NCBI GenBank assembly: GCA_023238725.1 | Contig: CM041536.1 | Span: 16,461,271 to 16,525,270, forward strand | Direction: 5' to 3' | Length of the DNA stretch: 64,000 nt | Source: Scortum barcoo | Taxonomy: Eukaryota > Chordata > Actinopteri > Centrarchiformes > Terapontidae | Shown here: piece after piece, positions 49,798 through 61,942 of the stretch | How the letters are laid out: each line of letters starts with the position of its first letter | Position numbering within the stretch: the first letter of the stretch is position 1 | Position numbers and translations under genes: made by a program | The notes under the pieces: generated by a model | What the model was told of the DNA's origin: nothing | Databases searched by the model: none | What the model saw: only the letters and a program-made list of their open reading frames with translations

Positions 49798-50001
49798 CTC
49801 CAGGTAAGGTACAGGAGCGATGGATGGGAAGGGGTATTCCCTTAGCTGTCTCTCCTCATCCAGAAACTTGCCAGCCTTGCCGTTGTAAGCCGGCTGGAAT
49901 AGGCCATAGTTGAGTACATCCTTCAGGCTCTGGTTGAGAGTACACAGGATTCGCTGCTTCGACAGCCAGATAGGAGCATCCACATTGAATTTCATACATT
50001 T
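49798..50001 (-). CDS. shank3: shank3 exon A: SPN (N-terminal ubiquitin-like) domain
   Basis: 204 nt, 68 codons, phase 0 at both ends, residues 1-68. The acceptor is ctctgcag and the donor GAG|gtaggt. It begins KCMKFNVDAPIW, contains ILCTLNQSLKDVLNYGLFQP and GKAGKFLDEERQLREYP, and ends PVPYLE. This aligns with the SPN segment that follows the family's IPDLQQT first exon. In SHANK proteins SPN folds against the ankyrin repeats and binds Ras-family GTPases. The family arginine needed for that binding lies in the previous exon, which is not seen here, so the internal Met of this exon is not the natural start. Confidence 0.93.
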
Positions 50002-50855
50002 CTGCAGAGACAAGAGCAAACGAGAAGAGAAGGTTAAGCACATGTCAGTTTGCTAAATATCACACATTCCACTTTGGTTAGGTAAAATTAACAGATTGAA
50101 TAGTGATATTTTCACTGACTCACAAAAATATAATATTTAGGTGCTGATAAATGTGCTTGAATATCAAATAAGACCTCTTTCATCAGAGGGACATTTATTA
50201 AACCTCCAATGTCATGCCTGAGGGAGAAGCTAGGCCTTTTATTATAATGAGCAATTCACATAGTTATGGTAACATTTCACCATTATCCATTACTTTTCAC
50301 AAAAGGTCATCCTAAAAGTCAGCAGTAGTTACCATACTTAAGTCAATAAAACTATGATATAAGCAAAAGGTCTTACAGTACAGAAGCACTCTACTGCAAC
50401 ATAAATTTGAGTCTGCATGTGAGTGTGCATTATTCATGCTCTGAAAATTAAGCTGGGCAATATGTAACTGCTCTACCACGGGCTGCAATAGCTCGGTCTC
50501 CAGTCATAAACGAAGTGGTTCACACATAAACGAAGTGGTATGGATCCCCAAGGGAAAAATGTGAAGAATACAATCCACTCAGTTAACTTTTGCGCTCTAA
50601 TAAACAACTGTATGTATGTATATGATAAGTAGACTGAATACCCTTCGTGGTATAAATAACTGATATTAAGAAACATAATGGTTTGTTAATTGTCAACTGA
50701 ACCTCACATACATACTATCATGCTAAATTTAACACTTCAAATATATTTCTACTCTGTTTTCTAGTCTGTTGAGAGTGTAAAGGATTATGGTTATTGTAGA
50801 TAGGCAGAGCACTTCCTTCTAGTTACCACATTGTGGAGCTTGAGCTACAGACGGC

Positions 50856-50860
<5 letters not shown>

Positions 50861-50888
<28 letters not shown>
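50861..50888 (+). repeat. GA microsatellite
   Basis: About 14 GA units, followed by purine-rich sequence. Confidence 0.9.
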
Positions 50889-50891
<3 letters not shown>

Positions 50892-51319
50892 CCAGGGAGA
50901 GAGAAGAGGCAGTGTGTAAAACCCACAAGTAATAAATCAATCAAAGCTGCCTGCAATATCGATTCAGAACTCCATCCTGTTCAGCACCACCATGTTTCTG
51001 ACACTCAGACACAACTGTTGAGGAATCACATCTGTTTGCAGCAATACGGCACAACTACTGTAAAAACTACATGCAAATGCACAAAGGCATTTCTGACTAA
51101 AGCCTCTGGGGGTGCAAAGCATACAGAATTCTCAATATATTACTATTATATATAAGAGAAATAATTAAAAAAAACTTTTTAAAAATTCATAAACGACAAA
51201 CCTTGCTGATACAAATGTCTTTGTATGATGCTGCAGGCTTTAACGCACTGACACGCTAAAGCAGACATAATGTCAGGGTGAGTGGGCAAAGGAGTGGATA
51301 AATTTGATGGTAGACTTGT

Positions 51320-51620
51320 TCAGCTCCACACATGATGATCAAGTCTTTCTAAGCAGTTGTGTATAGAAATAAGCTTGTTTTTCGACATCAGTAGTAGAGT
51401 AGAATAGTAGAGTATCTGCACATCATCTGCATAGATGTGACACCAACAGATGTTGTGATGGCAAATGATAAAATATGTTCCCAAAGTAGCATACACAGAG
51501 AAAGCAGATGGGTCCCAGAAATTATGCTTGCAGTAAACAACATTTGATCTGAGCAGTTGATGAAGTTTAATCACCCATGTAGAGAGAAAAACGACCACGA
51601 GCACAGGTCAAGAAATGCAA
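51320..51620 (-). mobile_element. decayed L2-like LINE fragment, reverse-transcriptase catalytic region
   Basis: The minus strand has an open stretch with FSVYATLGTYFIICHHNICW followed directly by CHIYADDVQILYYS and then a NCLERLD segment. The order of a hydrophobic line, HNI-x5-YADD-x-Q and a later NCL-x-RL/DIK segment matches the reverse-transcriptase core of L2-type fish LINEs. No endonuclease part was recognised beside it. It is a truncated, inactive remnant. Confidence 0.6.
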
Positions 51621-54600
51621 GAAATTGCAAGTTTGCAATCTTAACCTGTTGGGTCTCATCCTGTGTTCAGTAGTGTCAAACAATACACTGAGCTCAACAA
51701 GAAATACTATTGCTAGCCAACATTCCTAAAACTGTTCTGACACTTCTTTCTTGAGAATTTAGGAAATGAAGGTAGGTTTGGAAGTAGGTCAGAGGGTTTT
51801 TTTGTGGGATCAAGACAGCATCTCTTCAGCAGCAGTTGAACACAATAAATTTCAAAATGAAGAAAATGAGCTTTTATTGCAGATTAGAGTGTAGATTAGG
51901 GCCGAAAGCCCTGATTACCTCTCTTAACAGTCTTAAAGGGATAATGTCAAGAGCACTAAGTAATCTCTAGTTCAGCCTGGTATCTGTTGGATCATTTAGC
52001 GGCATCAGCCTGAAGCAATTCAGGGGAAAGGAAACTGCGAAAATAGAAGTGATCTTATTGATAAAAAAGCGGCAGATGATCGACTGTTTATTCCTTCAGA
52101 CTGGTAGTAGATAATGATGTTGGGAGTTTATAAAGCAAATTATGTTGTCATCTAAACTTTTACTGATTGGTTGATAAGTATCTGATTGGGTCAAATTGGG
52201 TCTTGAGTACATGTTTCCAGACATGTCTCTTGATGAAAACTAAATTCGTTAGAAGTTGCCTGCTGTGTGAGGCCATGAAATCCCTCCATTACTAAAATAT
52301 ATCTCTGTCCACACTGCCAAATGCGCACACAGATTATTTATCATTCGGTCTGAGGCCTCTATCTGAGTTGGTCTGTCTGCAGTGGAAATTCCAGAAAATG
52401 TTCTATATAACATAGACAACTGCTGCACTGTTACTGGCTATTTTAGTTTTTAGAATATATATCAATATCATAACACTTTCAGCCATATATCTTTCCTCCA
52501 ACCATTTTAACAAGTGAAAATAAGATCTATCTACCTGTGCTTTGAACAGGAAAAGCACCACTTTGGACATCAGCATCATTAGACATCTGATGACACTGGG
52601 TCATTTTTCAAATGTTCAGACAAATCTAGAAAAACACTGTTTTCTAGATGTGCCTTTGCTGTTATGTAAAAGCCTAGTGCTTGCCTTTTGGCTCTACCAT
52701 TAAATCCCACCTAACCCGGTAAATACGACACGTGATTGGACTGTACTTCAGAGAGCAAATAATAGGTTTAAGAGCAAATGCCCCTGACTCCAGGATCCTG
52801 GCCTGGCGTTTCAGACCAGAGCTCAGAGACAATGCTGCCAGAAATCACATGACTCGTAAGCTCACAACTGTGTGGGCAGATCTCTGCAAACTGGATGTTG
52901 TAAACTCAGCTCTGAAAGACTAATCTGAAATATGAGTCCAAATATATGTTTGCAAAGGTGTGAAAATAAAGATTTGGCCCCTGGCAAAACTCCATTTTTA
53001 AAATTTAAAAACTTTTTTCACCAACAAATGCGCACCAGTTTGCAGATATCCATTTACAAGGTTTCAAACCTGGAAAACAAAGTAATACACCGGAACAATG
53101 ACACATTTGGAACTCTAAAAATCTGTTGGAATTGTCTTTTCTTTTGTGTATATGCATGCATATTCTGTTTAACGTTTCAGTTACTGTATTGATTTTATTA
53201 GGGCATGCCATATCCTTAAGATAAATGTTTACTGAATGCCTTCTTTAGATGTTTCAGCCTTAATCAGAACAAATTTGTCACTGTTCACCACATGCAAATA
53301 CCTAGAAGTCAACCTTTGAAAGTAAACCTTAGAAGTAAAAGCCACGACAAAACCCATAAAACAAGCTCACTCATGGCAAAATGTCCTTGTTTGTTATTAG
53401 CCTTGTCTGAGAGAAATTAAAACTAATCAAAAACAGTCATTGCTAGCAAAGTCACTTTCAAGAGTGACTAATTACAGAGAGTGAAAACTGTTATGCGCTG
53501 TACTGTACATGCAAAAAATAATAAGCTGCCACTGTGCAGAGTAAGCTGGCAAAAAAAGCTCCTTGAGATGAACATCAACCCTGTTTAATACTGGCTTTGA
53601 ACAAAACCTATTACCTCCAGGATATGTCAGTCTGATCTGTCACACAGAAGGTACAGTATTTCTGTAGGATACAGAACACACAAAGTTTTCTGTGCTTCTA
53701 TTTTTGCCTGTGTGGATGTATCATAAAAAATATATTCTTACATGTTCTTTAAAAAAAAGATAATGATAAACTACTGATCATACTACTGATTGATGCTGTT
53801 GATGACCTAGCAAGAGGCATATTGAATGCATGCTAGTGAAGGCATGTTTTCAGCAAAAGTCTCATTAGGATTAAACTCAAACTCAATTTTGGGCAGACTC
53901 TCAAGTGGCACTGTTCATTTCTCAAGGACTCAAAACAGTGGCGAGACATCAGAGAGTTCTTTTAAGCAAAGGAAAGGGACTTGGATTGTTCATTTTGGCT
54001 ACGAGACATCTTGTTATTGCTGTATTTATACATTTGTTATTGTTATTTATTGTTGTTGAATTATGTTTTCATCTCCGCCAGTATGGATCTTCAGTCATCT
54101 CTTTCAATACAAATAAAACATACAAGAAGTTGAGTGTTTGGTGTCTCCTCTAATTGGACACATGGCTAAAACTGGGAAAGATATTTTCCATTTTTCTTAT
54201 CAGGAACATTTGTAGCTGTTCTCCTCTGTAAAAAACGGTAAAAAAAAAAAAAAAAAAGTTCTCAAGGTAGCAGAACAAAATGTACGTTTATGTAATTGTG
54301 GGTCCTTGAGTCTGTGTGCATTGCTTGTCCTTGTTGATTGACTGCGTCTCCATCGGTAGACGAATCCACAGAAAGAACACAACTGATGCTATAATAAACC
54401 CCTGACAGCTCACACCTCGAAAAGCATGCTGTCCATCAGTCCAGTTCATCACATCTCCTTTCTTGCCAACACCTCATCCCACCTGTTTGCACAGTGCTGA
54501 CACTGTTTTTTGTAATCAATAAAGCATCGGCTGTAACATTTTCATTACAGGGCATAACCCTAATCACGGATTAATGAAAAAACTGCTTTGGTGCTTATTA

Positions 54601-57600
54601 CTAAAGCTGAGGACTGTAATTCCTGTTATTTCAGACCAGCGCATCTATAATTTCAAAATCAAGAGGAGGAAGTCACAGTGCACAATTATACTGATTAACT
54701 CAACATTTATGCTTGATTTTCTTAGACTCCATTAACACCTAGTTATAAAATGCAAAATATTCATATATAGCAACTTAATCTGGATAAGGATTGTGGGCTA
54801 CCCAATGCAAGATGTTATCTGATCAGCAGCAAAATAATTTTTATGCCTAATATTAAATAAATTTAAAACTGAGTAACAATATAATGTGGCATTTATTACA
54901 TTTCAGGTCTGAAAGGTCAATCTTGCACTGTTTGGATGCTTATCTCCTCTTAAAGACCCTACACACAGGTGTTTTTACTTATTTTGGCTTATTAGACATT
55001 ACTGACATCTCCTAGACTGTTTATATGTTGCACCTGTTAGGGCAAAACAACTAGTACATGGACTTTGGAGACTTCATCAAATTCTAGTCAGAATAACTGA
55101 AAACATTTGTGTGGTTGCGAGTGACTGAAACACAAGAGGAAGACAGAGTCTGTACAACCCCTGCCTGATTTTACACTATATTTCTGTGAAATGTAGTTCT
55201 GAATGTTCAGAGTAAACGACAGGCTTTTCATTTCATTTCATTTTCAGAGGACACAAATGTTTAATCTGTTAATGCAATCTATTAAGTATCCTGTGTACGC
55301 AGATAATCCAGTCCTGCCTCCCATTACCAGTCACAATTTGCAATATTCCAGCAGTATATATGATGGTATAATAATGAAAACCAACAAATTTGTAATATTG
55401 TTTATTCAATATAGAAGCAGGACCCAAAATCTCTGCTACCACTGAAGATGAAACATAAAGTTGTAACAAGCTTAGTTTGTTGATACTTTCAAAACTCCCT
55501 CACTTGTTGGTCTTGTTTCTACAATTGCTGAATTTTGTAGTCAATGTCACATGCATCTAAAGCTGTATTATTGGACTTCATTCAAGATCAAGCTGGACCA
55601 ACGATATATGTAAAATCATTGTCTGGACTTCCACTGATAAATCTACAGTCTCTCACTCTGAACAGTCCAAGCCACGCACGGCTCTCTGGCCAAAAGAGTA
55701 ATTGCTGCAGTGTACTGGAACGCCAGCTTACTTATGCAAGTGTCAAATTGTCCTCACTTTCTCATCACCACTGGATATTTGCTATTCTAAACTGACTGTT
55801 TCAGAAATGTCAAATTACTGCGCTGTCTACAACTACTACCTTTGTTCTGCATAGTACTATCAGTGAAAAACAGGTTCTGTTAGGTATTTTACAAATTTAA
55901 TGTTGACTGTATCTGTTTGTAGGTCCATTTGTCAGAGTAAATGTGAGAGACAAAAGTGAAGTATCCATGTTGCACTTGTTGCCATGCTGTGTCAGTATAG
56001 TTCCTGTCCATTAGGTGTACCAAACAGTATGTGATATTTGCACCACATATTCAACTGGTTTGTTTGAATGCAATTTTGAAAATGTGTATCGACATAGACA
56101 GTAGGTTTTTTTTAATCCCTAAATTGCTTTTTTTAAGAAGCATTTAGAATGTAAATTGGGGTATTTAGTTATAGTTTTTAATAAAGAGCAATAAATTACA
56201 TTTAGAGAGCTCTATCTAAATACAGTAAGTAGAAGAGTAAAGGAAAGCTACACTACATACAGTCCAATACTGATGCCAGTGTATATAAATGTTTTTACAT
56301 GCATCAGTATAATATTTCTCCCCATAATCCTGAGTAAATGTCTATAAATAGACATAACAGCATATTCAGCATTTTGGGCTCTTGCACCACCTCTAAACAC
56401 TACTTCAATCTGAGCATGTAAGTAGTGTAAACTGAAGTCTGTCAGGGCTTGGTAGGCCACCACTGATTGCATGCTGTTCACATGAACTGAAAATGAGATC
56501 TTATTCTGAAAATATTGACTTTATTCACAATGATCAAAAGAACAACAAACAGACAACAAACCACAGTCATCAATCTCTGATATTTCGTGAATTGGAGTCA
56601 AGATAAACACCATCAACTTGGACAGGCACTCCACTGCTCAAGTTAAAAGTGACAAATAATGTTGAGAAGAACAGTTCAAAAGAACAAATAAATGCACATG
56701 GGTGCACTTCGGGAGATGATGAGTGGAAAGTTGTGAGCTAGTGTATCATAATCCATACTAATTTAAAGATTTAAGGGCATCAAGGACAAGTACAGAATAA
56801 TTAAGAGTATTATGTAAGAAGAAAAACAAGGCTGGAAGGTTACACAGTCTTTCCTAAATGCAAAGTGACTGTATAAATTCCCAAACTAAGCTAAACTGTA
56901 TGTAGACTATAGCCAAGGGTAGAAGACTAATTTCATGTTGGCCTTCACGTATAAACTGTAAGACTGCCCCTTTACAGCAGCTGAACATGACTGCTTTACA
57001 GATTGCTCATATTGTTTGACTGGCATACCCAATGTGTTCACAATCCAATGAAACCAAACTTAAGACAACAGTTTTTAAGGTTTAATAAAGGTGATTGTTA
57101 TTGTGGTGAGCTTTGTTAATAAAGAGAAAATTTGTGCTCAGCTGACCTTCCTCAGGTAATTGAGGTGTCTTTCTAATAAAAGGTTTAAATCTTCCTCTTT
57201 ATTGTCTCTGCTCTGCTTGTCTCAGTGCTATCCATTTGCTGCTGCAATCCACACACACACACACGCACTGAGTGAATGGACAGGTCTTTTCTTGGTGGCA
57301 TTGAAAACAAGGGTCTTCCCCCAAAGTGTCCCACAGGTCTAAATAAAGGCTATGAATGAATCTTTCCCTCTCCCCAGTGGTGCTTTTGAACTGCAAGGCA
57401 GAGCCAGCCTAGCTGGATATAACATTTAAAGCATGACAGAGAAAGAAAGAGCATGAGTGCAGCAGAAAAAAAACAAACAAATGGAGTGACAGAGAGAAAG
57501 AGCAGTATGGCGAAAAATGCTTTTAAAACCAAAAAGGATAGTGTGGAGTTATTGAGTATATGCAACTGTGTACGTGAGTGTTTGTGTGTCCGCCTGCCAC

Positions 57601-58426
57601 TCGATCAAAGGTCTGAGATTTGACAGCGCAATCACAACCTTTGCAAAGCATTAAGTGGTAGCGCATACAAGATGGAAATGTTTTGTCATTGAAATTTCTT
57701 TCCACTAAATAAGTCGCCACGCTTCAAGTTCGTAAAAACTTTGGAGACTTTGATTTTAAAAGACTTAGACAGACAAGAGTCATAACGGTCACGGCTTTTC
57801 TCATGCTGTGAGTAGAGATTTATTTCTCATACAGTATTTGTACAAGACCTAACCATATATGGGAAAGTAATGCAGTGTCAAGCAGGACTATAAGAGGGAT
57901 AATCTCGTCTATTGTTGTTTAGGATTCTCACTTTGGTTTACACTTACTGACTTAAGGCATTATTGACTTGTGATAAATACAAGTGGTGATAGAATAACTG
58001 ACTGATTAGACACTCACTGTAGCAAGTGATTCTTGTCAACTGAAAACACTTCATGTGCATGTGAGTACATTCATGTGCATGTGTGTCAAAATGGGTGAAT
58101 CCTCAGTGAAATGGACAGTGAGTAATCGTCCTCTCGAGCGTGCTATGTTCAACCATGTGTAACAACATTCTCCTACTACAGTCCAGATCTTGATCCTGTG
58201 TTTACAGAGCGCAACAATGCCTCAACAAGATCCATGAAAACTGACACAAAAGAAGAATCAGCTAAAAGTTGAGATGTTATAAGAGCTGGCTATCATTCTG
58301 ACTGTTGGTCAGTGTCTATCATATTGCAGTATGTATGCAGACATACTAGGGACAGATTCCTTTAGAGCTGAAATGTTTTACTGATAAATCTATTTGTTTA
58401 TTGGGAGAAAACTGTTTTTGATAATT

Positions 58427-58440
58427 GATTAATTGATCAT
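58427..58440 (+). repeat. left target-site duplication of the 58-kb LINE
   Basis: gattaattgatcat occurs here and, identical, at 61929-61942, bracketing the element. The following base (c) is also shared, so the duplication is 14 or 15 bp. Confidence 0.92.
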
Positions 58441-61400
58441 CCCTCCTTGAACCGCCACCTTACTGTGGTGGTGGAGGGGTTTGTGTGCCCGAATGATCCT
58501 AGGAGCTATGTTGTCGGGGGCATTACGCCCCTGGTAGGGTCTCCCATGGCAAACAGGTCCTAGGTGACGGGCCAGACTAAGAGCGGTTCACAAGCCCACC
58601 ATGAACAGAAGAACATCAAGGACCGTTACGTCGCCTGGATTGGCGTGTACACGGGGCCCCACCCTGGAGCCAGGCCTGGGGTTGGGGCTCGCAGGCGAGG
58701 CGCCTGGTGGCCGGGTCTTGCTGCCCACGGGACCCGGCCGGGCTCAGCCCGAAATGGCGACGTGGGCCCGCCTTCCAGTAGGCTCACCACCCGCAGGAAG
58801 GTCCATGAGGGGCCGGTGCAATGTGGTTTGGGTAGCAGAGTCGTGGCGGGGGGCCTCGGCGACCCAATCCCTGGACCAAAACTCTGGCAATAGGGGACAT
58901 GGAATGTCACCTCGCTGGGGGGGAAGGAACCTGAGCTCGTGCAAGTGAGAGGTTGAGAGGTACCGGCTAGAGAGCTAGAGATAGTCGGGCTCACCTCCAC
59001 GCATAGCTTGGGCTCTGGAACCCAGCTCCTTGAGAGGGGCTGGACCCTCCACTACTCTGGAGTTGCCCAGGGTGAGCGGCGGCGGGCTGGTGTGGGCTTG
59101 CTTATAGCTCCCCAGCTCAGCCGCCATGTGTTGGAGTTCACTCCGGTGAACGAGAGGGTCGCTTCCCTGCGCCTTCGGGTTGGGGATAGGTCTCTTGCTG
59201 TTGTTTGTGCCTACGGGCCGAACAGCAGTACAGAGTACCCGCCCAGCCTTCTTGGAGTCCCTGGGAGGGGTACTTGATAGTGCTCCGACTGGGGACTCCA
59301 TTGTTCTACTGCATGGGGACTTCAACGCTCACGTGGGCAACAACAGTGATACCTGGAGGGGCGTGATCGGGAGGAACGGCCTCCCCGATCTGAACCCGAA
59401 GCGGTGTTCTGTTATTGGACTTCTGTGCTAGTCAGTTAGTCAGTCAGTTTGTCCATAACGAACACCATGTTCAAAGACATAAGGGTGTCCATCAGTGCAC
59501 GTGGCACCCAGGACACCCTAGGCCGGAGGTCGATGATCGACTTTGTTGTCGTTTCATCTGATCTCCGGCCGTATGTCTTGGACACTTTCGGGTAAAGAGA
59601 GGGGCTGAGTTGTCAACCGATCACCACCTGGTGGTGAGTTGGATCCGCTGGCAGAGGAGGAAGTTGGACAGACCTGGCAGACCCAAACGTATTGTGAGGG
59701 TCTGTTGGGAACGTCTGGCCGAAGCCCTCTGTCAGGGAGGTCTTCAACTCCCATCCTCCGGAAGAGCTTCTCACACAGATTCCGAGGGAGGCTGGGGACA
59801 TTGAGTCCGAGTGGACCATGTTCTCTGCCTCCATTGTCGACGCGGCAATGTTCGAAGTTGTGTGGACGCAAGGAAGTCTCTCCGTGCCTGTCGTGGCGGC
59901 AACCCCCGAACCCGGTGGTGGACACCGGAAGTAAGGGATGCCGTCAGACTGAAGAAGGAGTCCTGAAGAAGGAGTCCTATCGGACCATGTTGGCCTGTGG
60001 GACTCCTGACGCAGAAGTTGACAGGTACCGGCAGGCCAAGCAAGCCGCAGCCCTTCGGACGGTCCTGGAGGCAAAAACTCGGGTCTGGGAGGAGTTCGGT
60101 GAGGCCATGGAGGAGGACTATCGGTCGGCCTCGAAGAGATTCTAGCAACCTGGCAAACCGTCCGGCGCCTCAGAAGGGGGAAGCAGTACTCTGCCAACAC
60201 TGTTTACAGTGTGACAGCAGGTGGGCTGTTGACTGTTGACCTGGACCTGGACATTGTCGGACGGTGGAAGGAAGAAATACTTCGAGGATCTCCTCAATCC
60301 CACCGACTTGCCTTCCAATGAAAGCGGAAGCGGAGGCTCAATCCACCGGGGTCTCTGAGGTGGTGGACTCGTCCATCACCCAAGCCGAAGTCACTGAGGT
60401 AGTTCGTAAGCTCCTCAGTGGCAAGTGGCAAGGCCGGGGGTGGATGAGATCCGCCCTGAGTACCTCAAATCTCTGGATGTTGTGGGGCTGTCTTGGCTGA
60501 CATGCGCCTTTGCAACATTGCATGGAGGTTGGGGACAGTGCCTCTGGTGTGGCAAACTGGGGTGTTGGTCCCTCTTTTTAAAAAGGGGGACCGGAGAGTG
60601 TGTTCCAACTACAGGGGGATCACACTTCTCAGCCTCCCCGGGAAGGTCTACGCCATGCCAGGGTACTGGAGAGGAGAATTCGGCCGATAGTCGACCCTCG
60701 GATTCAGGAGGAACAATGCGGTTTTCGTCCTGGTCGTGGAACACTGGACCAGCTCTATACCCTCCACAGGGTGCTTGAGGGTTTATGGGAGTTTGCCCAA
60801 CCAGTCCACATGTGCTTTGTGGATCTGGAGAAGGCATTCGACCGTGTCCCTCGTGGTATTCTGTGGGGGGTGCTCCGCGATGAGTATGGGGTCCGGGAGC
60901 CTTTGCTAAGGGCTGTTCGGTCTCTGTACGACCGAGCCAGCAAGGAGCTTGGTTCGCATTGCCGGCAGTAAGTCAGACCTGTTCCCAGTGCATGTTGGAC
61001 TCCGGCAGGGTTGCCCTTTGTCACCGGTCCTGTTCATAATCTTTATGGACAGGATTTCTAGGCGTAGCCAGGGGCCGGAGGGAGTCCGGTTTGGGAACCA
61101 CAGGATTTCATCTCTGCTTTTTGCGGATGATGTTGTCCTGATTGGCTTCATCAGGCCAGGACCTTCAGCATGTACTGGAGCGGTTTGCAGCCGAGTGTGA
61201 AGCGGCTGGGATGAGAATCAGCACCTCCAAATCCAAATCCGAGGCCATGGTTCTCGACCGGAAAAGGGTGGCATGCCCTCTCCAGGTGGGAGGAGTTCAA
61301 GTATCTCGGGGTCTTGTTCACGAGTGAGGGAAAGATCGGAGCGTGAGATTGACAGGCGGATTGGTGCAGCGTCCGCAGTTATGCGGTCGGTGTACCGGAC

Positions 61401-61928
61401 CGTCGTGGTGAAGAAGGAGCTGAGTCGAAAGGCGAAGCTCTCGATTTACCGGTCAATCTACGTTCCCACCCTCACCTATGGTCATGAACTTTGGGTAATG
61501 ACCGAAAAAGGACAAGATCGCGGATACAAGCGGCCGAAATGAAATGAGTTTCCTCCGCAGGGGTGGCTGGGCGCTCCCTTAGAGATAGGGGTGAGAAGCT
61601 CGGTCACTCGGGAGGAGCTCGGAGTAGAGCCGCTGCTCCTTCGCATCGAGAGGAGTCAGCTGAGGTGGCTTGGGCATCTGTTTCGGATGCCCCCTGGACG
61701 CCTCCCTAGGGAGGTGTTCCAGGCATGTCCCACCGGGAGGAGGCCTCAGGGGAAGACCCAGGACACGCTGGAGAGACTATGTCTCTCGGCTGGCCTGGGA
61801 ACGCCTCGGGGTCCCCCCGGAAGAGCTGGAGGAAGTGTCTGGGGTGAGGGAAGTCTGGGCATCTCTGCTCAGACTGCTGCCTCCGCGACCCGGTCCCGGA
61901 CCAAGCGGATGAAGAAGATGAAGAAGAT
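58441..61928 (+). mobile_element. near-full-length teleost LINE (non-LTR retrotransposon), inactive
   Basis: 3488 bp, GC-rich in an AT-rich surrounding, flanked by a 14-bp target-site duplication. It begins cctccttgaaccgcc, has about 450 bp of GC-rich leader, then an endonuclease and a reverse transcriptase, and ends in a short GAAGAT-type tandem tail (about 61907-61928). The tail and the duplication show target-primed insertion. It lies on the plus strand, antisense to shank3. I recognise it as a very common fish LINE (RTE-like or Rex-like in layout), but I cannot fix the clade from memory. Confidence 0.92.
58890..61912 (+). pseudogene. LINE polyprotein: AP-type endonuclease and reverse transcriptase, with many frameshifts
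   Basis: Pieces in order: WNVTSL (about 58907) and TSTHSLGSGTQLLERGW of the endonuclease; RRRAGVGLL and VVCAYGPN (to about 59225); LLHGDFNAHVGN (about 59310) with the catalytic GDFN block in another frame; STDHHLVVSW (about 59613); ARPGVDEIRPEYL (about 60430); SNYRGITLLSLPGK (about 60606); the reverse-transcriptase core EEQCGFRPGRGT and FVDLEKAFDRVP (about 60710-60850); GLRQGCPLSPVLF (about 61000); the catalytic FADDVV (about 61120); LTYGHELWVMTE (about 61475); and C-terminal RWLGHLFRMPPGRLPREVF with RTRWRDYVSRLAWERLG. At least eight frame changes and several stops separate them, so no intact protein can be made. No ORF1 was seen. Confidence 0.88.
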
Positions 61929-61942
61929 GATTAATTGATCAT
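61929..61942 (+). repeat. right target-site duplication of the 58-kb LINE
   Basis: Exact copy of 58427-58440 directly after the GAAGAT tail. Confidence 0.92.

Larger units (their letters stand above)
50002..58440 (-). other. upstream of exon A, probably shank3 intron 1
   Basis: I searched the minus strand for the family's IPDLQQT-type first exon and did not find it. Contents are a 15-bp direct repeat (cataaacgaagtggt at 50505-50519 and 50525-50539), a GA array at about 50861-50888, an L2-like LINE fragment (51320-51620), an A-run at about 54240-54257, and a 14-bp direct repeat (ttcatgtgcatgtg at 58050-58063 and 58070-58083). Confidence 0.6.

Noticed and set aside
58564..59000. Overlapping 109-124-codon frames in the LINE leader
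   Set aside because: GC-rich leader gives long chance frames on both strands; none matches a LINE ORF1.
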